Source of the DNA: Platanthera guangdongensis | Lineage: Eukaryota; Streptophyta; Magnoliopsida; Asparagales; Orchidaceae | Direction: 5' to 3' | NCBI GenBank assembly: GCA_039583875.1 | Contig: CM077158.1 | Coordinates: forward strand, 120,029,900 to 120,093,899 | Length of the DNA stretch: 64,000 nt | Part shown: piece by piece, positions 10,716 to 22,190 of the stretch | Layout: each line of letters opens with the position of its first letter | Position numbering within the stretch: the first letter of the stretch is position 1 | Notes under the pieces: model-generated | Seen by the model: only the letters and a program-made list of their open reading frames with translations | What the model was told of the DNA's origin: nothing | Database searches by the model: none | Program-made: the position numbers and the translations under genes

Positions 10716-10888
10716 TGTAGAGAAAAACTCAACCTTGTATATATGTTCTCAATAATGAAATACAATGTATAAATACACATTTACAGGAGGGAGAAAGTGA
10801 GAAAAGAGTCTAATACATGATGTGGGACTAAAGAGCAGAGAAGAAGAAATACAAATAAATGAGCCTAATTACATGAGCTTTTCCAACA
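10716..10888 (-). repeat. 3' LTR of copia D
   Basis: 173 bp, tgtagagaaaaac to ttttccaaca on the plus strand. Preceded by the target duplication acatg (10711-10715) and followed by the polypurine tract. Confidence 0.93.
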
Positions 10889-13741
10889 CTCCCCCGCAAG
10901 CTGGAGCGTACAAGTCATATGCACCAAGTTTGGACAGACACTGGTAGAATAGGGTGCTAGGTAGAGCCTCTGCGAGGATATCAGTCACTTGTTCAGTACC
11001 AGGAACATGCTTCAATTCTATATTCTTCATTTGGACTTTCTCTCGGATAAAGTGACACTCTACTTCAATATGTTTCGTTCTTTCATGAAAGACTGGATTC
11101 TTCGCAATATGTATAGCCGCTTGGCTATCACAAAACAGGATGGCAGGTGAGGGAAATTTTACCCCTAGATCGGCCAGGAGACTTTCAAGCCAGGTAAGCT
11201 CAGAGACAACAGACGTCATTGATCGGTATTCTGCTTCAGCTAATGATCGAGCAACCACTGCTTGTTTCTTACTCCGCCAGGTAACGAGATGTCCTCCAAA
11301 ATAGGTACAAAAACTACTGGTTGACCGACGATCATCCAAGGAACCAACATAGTCAGCATTAGAGTACGCAACCAATGTTGGAGTAGAGGATGATGCTTTG
11401 TATACCAAACCTTGACCCAGGGTTGTTTTAAGGTATCGAAGAATACGTTCAACAGCTTGAAGGTGAGATGTTCGCGGAGCATGCATAAATCTGTTGACCA
11501 CCCCAACAACAAAGGAGATATCTGGTCTTGTGACAGTTAGATAGATCAATTTTCAACCAGTCGTCGATAGTATTCCAGATTTTGAAGAGGAAGGTCTGTA
11601 TCGGAAGAGTGTGCACACAACTTATGATTTACTTCCATCGGAGTAGTAGTAGGTTTGCATCCCGAGTAACCAGCATCCTGAAGGAGATCCAGGCAGTATT
11701 TTCTTTGAGAGATGATGAGTCCATCTGGTCGTCTTGCGACCTCAATACTAAAGAAATAACGAAGATGTCCCAGATCCTTGGTTTTAAAGACAAAGCTGAG
11801 GTGCTATTTTACTGCTTGGATGCCCTTTGAATCGTCTCCAGTGATCAAGATATCATCACCATACACCAATAGAAGAACAGTTCCAATTGCTTGATGACGT
11901 GTGAATAGTGAGAAGTCAGCTGAACTCCGAGTGAAGCCGACTTGCCGAACGGCCTTACTGAACTTGTCAAACCATACCTGAGGGGATTGTTTGAGAGCAT
12001 AGATTGACTTCTTGAGATGACAAACTTGGGACTCCCCCGTGGTCTTAAACTCGGGCTACTGTTGCATGAAAACCGTTTCCCGGAGGTCGTCGTTGAGGAA
12101 GACATTTTTGATGTCAAGTTGGTGTAATGGCCATTGTCGATGCGCAACTACTGAGAGAAGAACCCGAACGGTGTTCAGCTTGACCACATGCGAGAATGTC
12201 TCCTCATAATCGAAGTCTTGCTGCTGGGTGAAGTTACGAGCCACCAGGCGGGCCTTCAGACGGTCAATCGTTCAATCAGGAGCATGCTTGATCACAAAGA
12301 CCCATTTACACCCAACAGGTGTCTGACCGATAGGTAATGGTACCAATGTCCCGGTCTGGTTAGCCCAGAGAGCCGTCATCTCTTCTTCCATAGCGGCCCG
12401 CCAGCCAGGATGTTGGAGAGCCTCCTGCACAGAGTTAGGTACCGAAATCGAGGATAATGAAGTGGCAAAAGTCTGAAGTTGTGGAGAAAGGTGATGTAAG
12501 GATACATAATTCGCCATGGGATGAGCTGTAGATTCTGGTGCTGAATCAGCGGGACGCGGAGCATCACAGGGCGAGTTAGACTGCAGTGGGGCACCAGAGG
12601 CAGGAGGGCGATGAGTGTAAACCCGAATAATAGGAGTTTTGACAATAGGAGGGGCCTGGGCTGTAGGTCTTGGTGGTGGAGTGGTAACATGAATAACTGG
12701 ACGTAAGACAGGTGGTGGTGGAGATGTAGGAGCTGAAGCAGTGAAGAAAGGGAGATCTTTGAAAAAGGTAACATCAGCAAAAGCTGTCACCTTTCGGGTA
12801 GCCGGTGAGTAGCAGACATAGCCTTTTTGTGTTAGTGAGTAACCAATAAAGATGTGTTTAGCGACCCGTGGTCCAATTTGTCCAAAGTTGGACCAAGGTT
12901 GTGGACGTAGCAAGTGCACCCAAATACATGGGGTGTGTGAGAGAAAGTCAGAGTTGATAGGAACATGAGGCTGAATGAATTGGCATTGTGGAGGATAGGG
13001 GAAGAAAGATGGTTAATCTGGTAGTAAGTCGTCGAAAGAGCAAAATTCCAATATGTTTTGGGAACGTGCATTTGGAGCATGATGGAGCGGGCCACATCGA
13101 GAAGGTGTCGATTATTCCGCTCAGCGACTCCGTTTTGTTGGGGGGTATAGGAAAATGAAGTTTGGTGAATAACCCCAAAGTCAGAGCAAAGATTTGCAAA
13201 TTCGTGGCTAGTGTATTAACGAGCATTGTCCGTGCGAAGAGTTTTGATGGTAGTGGAAAATTGCGCCCGAAAAACACGAGGAAGCTCAGAGCGATAACGG
13301 AGTAGATATAGTCATGTCATTCGCGAATAATCATCAATAAACGTTAGAAAATAGCGATAACCAGAAATGTATTAACTTTGTACGGACCGCAAATATCAGA
13401 GTATACTAAAATAAAGGGATCAATGCTCCAAGTACATTTAGATAAAAGGATGAACGAGGCTGCTTGCCTAACACACATGATTCACACTGAAAAGAAGGTA
13501 AAGATACATCGAGTAGAACCTTTTGGAGGACAGGTAAAGGGGCATGACTAAGACGCCGATGCCAATTGACGGAGAAGACTGAAGAGAGGATAGTGGGAGA
13601 ATCATCAAGGAGGTATAGCCCGTTCTGCAGTCGTCCCTTACCAATGATAGTCTGCGTCCTGTGATCTTGTATCAGAAAAGAAGAAGAGGTAAATGTTACA
13701 GAGCAGTTCAAATCATTAGTCAAGCGACCAACAAAAAACAA
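10869..13741 (-). pseudogene. Copia D pol (gag-pre-integrase, integrase, reverse transcriptase, RNase H), broken
   Basis: Would encode the copia polyprotein. In order: gag-pre-integrase with WHRRLSHAPL and CESCVLGKQ (13741-13406); integrase core with RTDNA and [12 protein letters not shown] (about 13240-13100), interrupted by TAA at 13216-13218; integrase tail with IGYSLTQKGYVCYSPATRK (12919-12700); reverse transcriptase starting with FDYEETFSHV (about 12230), with its catalytic box reading YGDD, not YVDD, at 11852-11863; and RNase H (11549-10869) with AEAEYRSM, CDSQAAIHIAKN and HIEVECHFIREKV. The RNase H motif that normally reads YSDAD has Asn in place of the catalytic Asp (11358-11360). Several frame changes occur, and the element cannot make active enzymes. 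Confidence 0.9.
10889..10903 (-). promoter_or_regulatory. Polypurine tract of copia D
   Basis: Plus-strand ctcccccgcaagctg, i.e. a G-rich purine run on the minus strand directly before the LTR start TGTTGG. It overlaps the end of the pol frame, as in many compact copia elements. Confidence 0.75.
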
Positions 13742-13927
13742 ATTGAACGGGGAGCCCGGAACATGAAGAGCCGAGCGTAGAGAGAGAGAGAAGAAGTGAG
13801 AGGGATGTTAGCCGATCCAGAGACATGAACAATGTCCTCATTGATCACTGTGATGCACTTAGGATGAGGAGAATTCAATTATTGATGTGGCCGCAAAGAG
13901 GTGATGTGATGAGTGGCACCCGGTCCA

Positions 13928-14957
13928 CTATCCAGCGCGGACTAGTGGAGAGACAAGTGATAACTTCTTGGGAGATGGAGACAGCAGAGGCAACGGAGGC
14001 AAGTGGGCGACTGAGCAGACCCTGGAGCTATTGGAGCTGAAGGCGAACCTCTTCAAGGTCAGTACGAGCAGAGAAGTCGGTAGCAGCAACAGTAGCCTGT
14101 GGATGAGGTGGAAGCCCATGCTTGCGATAGCAGGTGGCTTCAAGGTGGTCGTCCTTCACGCAAAAGGAACACTTTGGCCGAGGATGGCCTCCCCGTCCGC
14201 GGCCCCGAGAGCCACAATGCCCCCCGCCGGAAGGAGGATGGGAAGGCAGCAGGGGTGCAGAAGTCTACTGCAGGACAGCCGAGGATGGAGGAGCAGAACT
14301 ATCAGGGGGCGGTGAGACCTTGAGCAGCATAGGATATACGTCTGAGATTGAGGGAGTAGCCACCGAGGAGAGGATCTGGGCCCGGACACTGTGAAGATGA
14401 GATGGAACGCGGACCATCATCATGGCCACACCGACGGTTTCTTTCTGAACCCGTTGTGTAACAAGATCCAACGTAGGAGGTTGATGTTGGATCCATGCTT
14501 CGACTAAAGTCTTGGCCTGTGCAACAAAAGAGGTGAGGTCGGTGGCCCCACCAGCATCAAGGGACTGGAGATTAGTGATTATGTCATAAAGGTGCTGGAG
14601 ACTATCCTTACCAGAATATAGGGACTGGAGCTCATCCCACATTGCCTTGGCCGTTTCGTGATACATGACCATGCGGTAGGGTTCAGTATCAAGAGAGTTC
14701 AGGATCCATGTCTGAACACGACCATCGTTGCGCAACCAATCGTCAGTCGGAGGAGCAGGAGGCGCTTGGGTTAAGTGATGGAGAAAGCCATTGGATTGTA
14801 TTACACGGCGAACAGAATGGACCCACTCCACGAAGTTCTTTTTCCCTGCTAGTGAAAAGGTAGTGTTCCGCAACTCATCACAGAGTTCAGGGGTAGAGTC
14901 CGGGCGGTCTTCCAAGGAAGAGGTCGTCTGTCCTGTTGATTCGGGAGAGGTCACCAT
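13928..14957 (-). pseudogene. Copia D gag with zinc knuckle, frameshifted
   Basis: Starts at ATG (14957-14955) and runs 230 codons to 14265. It matches the plant copia gag type (UBN2-like), with LAGKKNFVEWVHSVRRVIQ near the start and a helical middle part containing TAKAMWDELQSLYSG. After a frame change the nucleic-acid-binding zinc knuckle, C-x2-C-x4-H-x4-C (CSFCVKDDHLEATC), is readable at 14130-14171. Gag would build the virus-like particle that packages element RNA. The break between body and knuckle separates gag from pol. Confidence 0.85.
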
Positions 14958-15942
14958 GGTTAGGCGAGTAGGAGGCTAGGACGGCAGATAGGGAGAACTG
15001 CGACTAGACAGGAGAACGCACGGTCTGAGTGACTAGCGGCAAGACAAAGAGCCTGCCGCGACCAGAGAGTAGGAAAGCAGAGCGGATAGCTGGAAGAAGC
15101 CGCCCGCCCGACTTGAGAATAAGAGAAGTCGCACGGTCACGGTGATTACACACCAGTGGCAATTAGGATTGCGCGACCACTATGCAGAGTCCGCAGAGGA
15201 GAGGAGAGACCGCTAGCGACAAGACAGGTCGCAGCGACTAGTCGGAGAAGAGGTTAGCAGAGAAGCCTGCACGGTCAAGATGAGTCCACCAGCGATAAGG
15301 AGATGCCATGACCTAGATGCGAACTTTACCGAGAAGTGAAGAAACCGCAGCGATAAGAGGAACGTCGTACGACAAGAAGAGAGACTGCGGCAAGAAGGTC
15401 AAGCCGCGACGACTTCAGATAAGTCGCGACAGAGTAAGAGGCCCAACTTGCGGCGAGAAGGTCGCCGCGAGAAGAGGAGAAGAGGTCGTCGCGGCGAGAG
15501 GAAGGCCGCGCGGATACAACAGAGGAGAGACGCGGGTTCAACGGGAGAAAAGCCGCAGTTTAGAGAAGTCGCGGGCAAGAAGAGACCGCGACGACTTTAG
15601 AGAAGTCGCGGCAAGCAGAAAGAGAGAAACACGAGAGGAACGCTGCACGGATAACAAGGTAGACTGCGCGGGCAGGAAAAGAAACAAGAGAGGGTGGATC
15701 TCACGTGTGAGAGAGGTTATAAAAGAAAGGGAGGTAGGAGGAGGAGGAGATGTGGAAGCCACGAGAGATAGAGTAAGGGAAGCGGTTAGAGGGACCTTGT
15801 CCGCGCGGGAGGCCGCGGTTATGGAGACAGTGGCTAGAAATAGACAGGCCGCACAACACTGCGGCTAAGCCAGAGAAGGGGAAGCCGCGCGGTCAGCCAA
15901 GAGAACAGGCGGTTTCCAAACAGACAGGCCGGATCGTTTCCC
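14958..15942 (-). other. Leader of copia D, purine-rich with GTCGCG-type motifs
   Basis: Nearly 1 kb between the primer-binding site and gag, long for an element with 173-bp LTRs. The plus strand is purine-rich and repeats words such as gaagtcgcg, agaccgcgac and gagaag many times. A 183-codon plus-strand frame at 15317-15868 is made almost only of Arg, Glu, Lys, Gly and Ala and looks like a composition artefact. No gene is supported. Confidence 0.6.
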
Positions 15943-15952
15943 TATGATACCA
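15943..15952 (-). promoter_or_regulatory. Primer-binding site of copia D
   Basis: Plus-strand tatgatacca abuts the 5' LTR; on the minus strand this is TGGTATCATA, matching the initiator-tRNA-Met type site TGGTATCAGA with one change. It confirms the orientation and the LTR edge. Confidence 0.8.
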
Positions 15953-16125
15953 TGTAGAGAAAAACTCAACCTTGTATATATGTTCTCAATAATGAAATAC
16001 AATGTATGAATACACATTTATAGGAGGGAGAAAGTGAGAAAAGAGTCATATACAACATGTGGGACTAAAGAGGAGAGAAGAAGAAATACAAATAAATGGG
16101 CCTAATTATATGGGGTTTTCCAACA
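15953..16125 (-). repeat. 5' LTR of copia D
   Basis: 173 bp, tgtagagaaaaac to ttttccaaca, about 93% identical to the 3' LTR by eye. Followed by the target duplication acatg at 16126-16130. Confidence 0.93.
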
Positions 16126-18221
16126 ACATGAAATGAAAAGTGCATAGCAATAAAAATAAAATCCTGAAAATGCTAGAAAAAGAAAAACTTACATAAACAA
16201 GGGGTGCCTCCGAAAAACATTTTGTTTAATATCGGTGAGTTCGATGTGTCCGGTTAATTAAATGGATATTTATATTGAAAGTGTATTGACAACTTTCTTA
16301 ATTCACGCGTCAGTAAATATGGCGATTTCCATTGCTGGTCGACCCCTTTGTTATGTTGTTGATTCTTCTTTTGTCCTTCTGCTTGAAATGTTGAATCCGA
16401 ATTACCTATACATATATTAGGTATTTCGGATTACCTAATATGAATCTTCAAAGACATGATGCTGCAACAACTCATCAACTAAAATTAAATTGTTAGTGTA
16501 AGAAAAATAAAAAACATAAAGAGTCAGGTAAATTTTTATAAGGAGTATCTTCTGAAAATAAAAGATAAAAATCTGGTAGTTCAATTTCTAAATTATTATC
16601 CAAAATATCTTTCTGTGTACCTATTTTATTTAATTCATGGGATGCTCTACTGATCCACATTTTCAAAATAAAATTTTGGAGTGTGAGAGGATTCTTGGGA
16701 AATAAAAATGTATTCTGGCGGAGTAGTTTCAAAATAATTATTTTCATCCACTACATCTAGTCTACCCATTACATTTTTAAATTCTTGGTACAATTTATGA
16801 TCTTCACCTTCAAAATGAACTATGGGTGCATGCGAATTCATGCGCCTCCATGGTTAATTTGTCTATCATTCATTGAAGAAGTCCCAAATTTTTAGTGTTT
16901 TCATATATTTCTTGGAAATAACTATTTAATTAATGAATATGAGAATTCTTAGATTCACCATAAATAGATGATAAGCTCTGTAGATTACAAGTGGAGGAAT
17001 ATTGATTGGATTTCAAATAATTTTCTTTGTCGCACTGTGAACTATCCGATTGATCTTGCTATCATGAATATTTAACATCGGAGCAAAAAGTAAATTCGTC
17101 GTAATCATATTACGTAGAAAAATTATTTTGTTTATCAAAACATTCATCTCTATAATGATCATTTTGATCACAAAAATTACAAAACTTTTTTACGCTTTGT
17201 TGCGAGTTGCGACCTACATATTTTTCAAATTTTTTTAGTAAGCCCAACAATTTGAGTGACTAAAGCAGATAGCATTTTAATTTTGAAATAAAACAAAATA
17301 TCAACAAAATATACCTGATAACGGCTCCAAAAACTTTATGGGAGGAAAAACTAGGTTTCTAAAAGATAAAACCCGAATAGACAAGCGTACCAATTATATT
17401 ATAATTTACGATATTTTAGATTAAAATATTAAGTGTCGTATTTTCCACGATGTCTCTTGATTATTTGTACTCACAAAATTACTCTTATCTTATCTCAATT
17501 ATCGAGTTGGGTGATTTAAAGCAAAAGAAAAGGCAAAATATAAATTGTGAGAGAAATAAGAGAATTGAGTAGTACTTTATTTAGAATTCCTCAAAGAAAA
17601 ATAAAATAAACTCGAATTATATCACAAATTTCTTAATAGAATGTCTTGACCGCGAAGGTTCTTAAATTATGATAGCACTTCTCTCGAGCAATACTACCAC
17701 GTAACCTTAGGTTAATCGACCAAATTCTCATTCTATAATTTAAATCCCTAAGCTCGCTTTACGAGCTGAATTCTGCAATTAGATTTTACATTAATCCGAA
17801 AGATTTATGTTTTTTCTCTCGAGGGGTGCACGCAACTATTTTTACCTACTCTTATTTATGGATCTCTCGACCAACTAAAACATGGATCTAAGTTGATTGA
17901 CATACCAAAAATATAACATCAACTAATTATTTATCAAAGGTAAATCCTAGACTTTTATTTGGGAGCTTATGAAAACAACAAGAGTGATATATTATTATTT
18001 CATTAAAAATTGATCATGATCTGGGTATACTTCGTGTACCTGTGGCTTGTACCAAGGTTTCTGGCTGCTACTGTAACCATCATGGCGTGCCCGAGGATCC
18101 ATCAGCTGCTATTAAGGCGACACACGTACACAACGTGTGTTTGGTGCCTGTAATTTTTAAGCTGAGCTATTTAATTTACATGACGTGCTGAAAATCTGCT
18201 TCTAAATTTGAAGGTTACACG
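16126..18221 (-). other. AT-rich remnant of an old retroelement
   Basis: Continuation of 9865-10715 after copia D. It holds gag traces on the minus strand (16493-17260). Near 17311-17330 there is a minus-strand stretch TGGAGCCGTTATCAGG, which could be a decayed primer site of the TGGCGCCGTTGCCGGG kind used by Athila/Tat gypsy elements. The remainder (17340-18221) would then be its 5' LTR, continuing after copia A at 41424. This identification is tentative; no intact gene is present. Confidence 0.35.
16493..17260 (-). pseudogene. Decayed gag with CCHC zinc knuckle
   Basis: A minus-strand knuckle C-x2-C-x4-H-x4-C (CNFCDQNDHYRDEC) is readable at 17140-17181, preceded by basic residues. Downstream, two short frames (16647-16841 and 16493-16747) form what looks like the gag tail, broken by stops and a frame change. 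This is retroelement gag, probably gypsy, but the family is not certain. Very AT-rich, with many stops. Confidence 0.5.
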
Positions 18222-18993
18222 TGTTGGAAACGTGTATGGGCTCCTGCTACCTCCCCAAAATTTCCGAAAATTCTTCTAAGTAGTCGGCGAGGCCAACTTG
18301 GCGAGACCGCCAAGTCGCACGGTTACTACCCCGACGAGACCGCACCCCACTCGCGACTAGACCGCCCCAAATCGCGTGGCGAGATCCACCTACTCGCGCG
18401 ACCACAACGCCAACGAGCCCCTACTCGCTTGGCGAGTCCTCTTGCGCGAGCTCCTCCTCGTCAGATTCTCCTGCGCGAGCTGCTACTCGCTTGGCGAGTT
18501 CCCTTGCGCGAGCTCTTACACGCTTGGCGAGTTCCCTTGCGCGAGCTTCTCCTGCGCGAGCTCTTACACGCGCGAGCTCCTCCTGCGAGACGGCCTGGGT
18601 GTGAAACCAACACCCCTAACCACAAGATCACCTCGGCAGCACCTCCTGTCTCGCTCGCACTCCGGCTTGCCCGGTTAGTAAACAAACTGCCCGGACACCA
18701 CTCTTCTCGCGGCGGGATCAAACCCCTTAGCGCTGCGGCGCTCTCTTTCTCTCTCTAAAATAGGAACAAGGAATTTTGGAGTTTATCTCTCTATTTTCAT
18801 CAAGCTTTACAAGTGATACAACATGCCTATTTATAGGCTAGAGCAACCAACCAGGGACCGCCAAATGGCACCACAATAAATGCGTCTCCTCACTACTTTC
18901 TCCTCTCATTAAAAACTCCACAACTTATTTAATACTAGCATATATAACCGATTTTTGACTAGTTGACCCGGTCAACGTAGTCAAATCTCAACA
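18222..18993 (-). repeat. 3' LTR of copia A
   Basis: 772 bp from tgttggaaacgtg to aaatctcaaca. It contains a run of related words around gcgcgagctc and cttggcgagttcc (18380-18590) and a TATA-like cctatttatagg at 18827-18838. It matches the split 5' LTR almost base for base. Confidence 0.92.
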
Positions 18994-19010
18994 AACTCCC
19001 CCCTCAAACT
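18994..19010 (-). promoter_or_regulatory. Polypurine tract of copia A
   Basis: Plus-strand aactcccccctcaaact abuts the 3' LTR; on the minus strand it reads as a G-rich purine run before TGTTGAG. It overlaps the last pol codons. Confidence 0.75.
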
Positions 19011-22000
19011 TGGCAGCACATGCCGAGTTTGCCTTTAAGCCTTAGGAACGCCTCCACCTTCAACGCTTTTGTAAAGATGTCCGCGACCTGCTCTCCGATA
19101 GGGCAATACACAACTTCCACCGTCTTCAGTTCCACTTGCTCACGGAGGAAGTGATACCTCGTCTCTATGTGTTTGCTCCGTCCATGCAGCACCAGGTTCT
19201 TCGCGAGCTGGATGGCCGACATGTTGTCAATGTACAAAGTCATCGGGTCATCCTGCGAATGATGCAACTCCTCCAAGAGATTCCTTAGTCAAATCGCCTG
19301 GCAGGTACAGGTCGCTGCTGCTATGAATTCTGCTTCACAAGATGATAAGGCGATCGTCGCCTGCTTCTTCGAACTCCACGAGAACACTCCCGTTCCCACA
19401 TGAAAAACATACCCGGATGTGCTCTTCCGGTCATTCACATCACCTTCATAGTCACTGTCTGAATACCCGACTAGCTTCAGCTCTTCTCCAGTAAAATACT
19501 TCAGGCCGTGTCCCCTCGTCCCGTTCACATATCTTAGGATCCTCTTTGCGGCTGTGAAGTGATCCTCCTTTGGCTCCTCCATGTGTCTGCTTACCACCCC
19601 GACTGCATACATGATGTCCGGTCGGGTGAAGGTTAGGTAGCGTAGACTCCCCACCAAGCTTTTGAATAAAGTGGAGTCTACCGCTCCTTCCTTCAATTCC
19701 TTGCTCAACTTCAGGCCTGGGTCGGCAGGAGTAGAGATAGGCTTACTGTTCTCCATCCTGAACTTCTTTAGATCTACTCTGCATACTTCTTTTGTGAGAT
19801 GAAGATCCCGTCTTCACTCTGCTTTACCTCCACCCCCAAAAAATAGTTGAGCTCTCACAGTTCCGTCATCTCGAACTCCTTCTTCATCATTCTCTTGAAC
19901 TTCTCGTACATCGAAGGGTTGTTGCCTGTGAAGATCATATCGTCCACGTATAGACATACGATCATCATGTCGCCATTCTTTTCAACCTTCGTGTAGAGGG
20001 CATATTCATGAGGGTTTTTCTTGTAACCATGCTTCTGCAGGTAAACATCTATTGTCCCATTCCAAGCTCGAGCTCCTTGCTTCAGCCCGTACAAAGCCTT
20101 GTCTAGCTTGCATACTTTTCTCTCCTGCCCCTTCACCACATAACCTGGAGGCTGCTCGATGTACACATCCTCCTCCAGGTAGCCATTCAGGTAGGCAGAT
20201 ACCACATCCATCTGCATGATCTTCCATCCATGATGGGCAGCCAGAGCGATGATCAAACGGATAGTGTCTATCCGCGACACTGGGGCGAAGACTTCATCAT
20301 AGTCCACTCCTTGGACTTGTCGGTATCCCTTCACGACTAGTCGCACCTTGTGCTTCTCCACGCCCCCATATTTGTTCTTCTTCACCTTATAGACCCATTT
20401 CACCCCGAGGGGTTTTTGGCCTGCAGCTGGGTCCACCAGCTTCTAGGTCTCGTTCTTCTTGATGGAGGCTATCTTCGCATCCATCGCCTTTCTCCAAGTT
20501 TTTTCTCGGGCGGCCTCTTCGTAGGAGCACGGCTCGACATCTGCAAACAAACAGTATAAAGAAAAATTGTTATGAGTTGCAGTCGTCTCTTCATAGATCT
20601 CCTCCAAACTCCTTGTCCGAGGGTGAGGACGATCATCCTTGGTTCCACTGGTGCTTGCTCCACCAGATCTTCCTCTGCTCGTACTTGCTTCACTTGAGTA
20701 AGGGGTGAGAGCTCCCCCTGACTCCCTGCTGGGTGGTGATGGTGGCTCAGCTCCACCCATCTCAGCTTCATTTCCCTGACCACACTCTTCTTCATCGTCG
20801 TCGAAGAACATCCCCTTGATGCTCCTCACCTCTTCATCCCAGCTCCAGCAGTTGTCTTCTTCAAACACCACATCCCTTGAGATGATGGCCTTCTCCGTCA
20901 CCGGGTTGTACAGCTTGTATGACTTGCTCGCAGGAGCGTAGCCTACGAAGATGCACTTCTCGATCCGGTCATCCAACTTCCTTCTCCTCTGGTCCGGGAC
21001 ATGGGCATAAGCCACACACCCGAAGACCCTTAGGTGCTTCACGCTTGGCTTCCACCCACACCATGCTTCGAACGGCATCTTGAACTTTACACTCTTAGTT
21101 GGGCAATGATTCAGTATGTACACTGCCACCTATACTGCCTCCGCCGAATACTTCTTAGGCAACCCCTTGCCTTTCACCATACTCCTTGTCATGTTCATGA
21201 TGGTCAAGTTCTTTCTCTCTGCCACTCCGTTCTGCTGAGGTGAGTACGCCGCCGTCAGCTGATGAGATATCCCCCACTCTCTACAGAAGTCATCAAACAG
21301 CCTAGAGGTGTACCCCCCACCTTTATCTGTCCTAAGTACCTTTAGTGTCTACCCACTCTCCTTCTCAGCCATTGCCTTGAACTCTCTGAATTTGTCAAGC
21401 GCATCGGTCTTCTTCCTCAGAAAGTACACCCAACACTTCCGAATGTAGTCATCCGTGAAAGTAATGTAGTATCTGCTGCCTCTAACTGAGGTCGTCTCAA
21501 ACAGACCTGCTATGTCCGAATGAACTAGCTCCAGCTGCCTTATCGCCCTCTGGGACTTTCCACCTTCGAATGTTTCTCTCTTCTGCTTTCCTTTGGTACA
21601 TGCCTCACATACCATCTGAGGAGGCGAGATCATAGGCAACCCTTCTACCATCTTGGAGTGGGATAGTAACTTCAGGCCTGTGAACCCCAGATGGCCCATC
21701 CGATGGAGCCACTGCCACGCTTCCTCTTCTTCTGCTGTCTTTGCAAGACATGCCGTCTCCTTGGCATCCATACTTAGAGGAAAGATGCGATTCGTCGCCA
21801 TCTTGACTCTCACCACCTCTCGTCCTTGACTATCCTTCATAGCTAAGGTACTATCCCTTAATAGGACACGATAGCCCTTCTCCACTAGCTGCCCAAGACT
21901 TAGGATGATACTCCTCAAGCCCGGCACGTAGAATACATCGTTGATATGCACCTCCTTCCCATTCATCGTGACCGCTATCACTCCTCTTCCTTACACATAT

Positions 22001-22190
22001 ATCTTCGAGGCGTCGCCAAAACTGACTTCACCACCATTTTCCTCAAGGTTGGTGAACAACTCCTTATCTCCACACATGTGGTTACTTGCGCCAGTATCCA
22101 AGTACCACACCCCGTTCCTCCCTCCTGCAGCACCTTGGATAGTAAGGAACATCATCGGGTCGCCGGCCGTGTTACTTGCCTCAGCATAGT
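19004..22190 (-). pseudogene. Copia A pol (protease to RNase H), multiple stops
   Basis: Protease motif WYLDTGASNHMCG (about 22110); gag-pre-integrase with WLHRMGHLGF and CEACTKGKQ; integrase with VHSDIAG, RTDKGGGY and [12 protein letters not shown]; reverse transcriptase with VYIEQPPGY, ALYGLKQGARAW and YVDD at 19939-19950; RNase H with GYSDSDYEGD, SSCEAEFIAAA and HIETRYHFLREQV, ending at 19004. Stops lie at 21991-21993, 21349-21351, 21130-21132, 20443-20445, 19855-19857 and 19289-19291. By comparison with the family, those at 21130, 20443 and 19289 replace Trp. There is also a frame change near 19760-19850. The 5' side is cut at 22190 by the gypsy insertion. The frame is otherwise recognisable end to end, so this is a dead copy that was once complete. 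Confidence 0.92.

Larger units (their letters stand above)
10716..16125 (-). mobile_element. Complete but defective Ty1/copia element D
   Basis: Both LTRs (10716-10888 and 15953-16125, 173 bp each), a primer-binding site, a polypurine tract and the 5-bp target duplication ACATG (10711-10715 and 16126-16130) are visible, so the element is delimited exactly at 5410 bp. Internal order on the minus strand is leader, gag with zinc knuckle, gag-pre-integrase, integrase, reverse transcriptase, RNase H. The LTRs differ at about a dozen positions, and the genes carry stops, frameshifts and altered catalytic residues, so this is an old insertion. Confidence 0.95.

Noticed and set aside
15317..15868. 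183-codon plus-strand frame
   Set aside because: Very biased composition from a purine-rich leader of copia D, antisense to the element; no domain.
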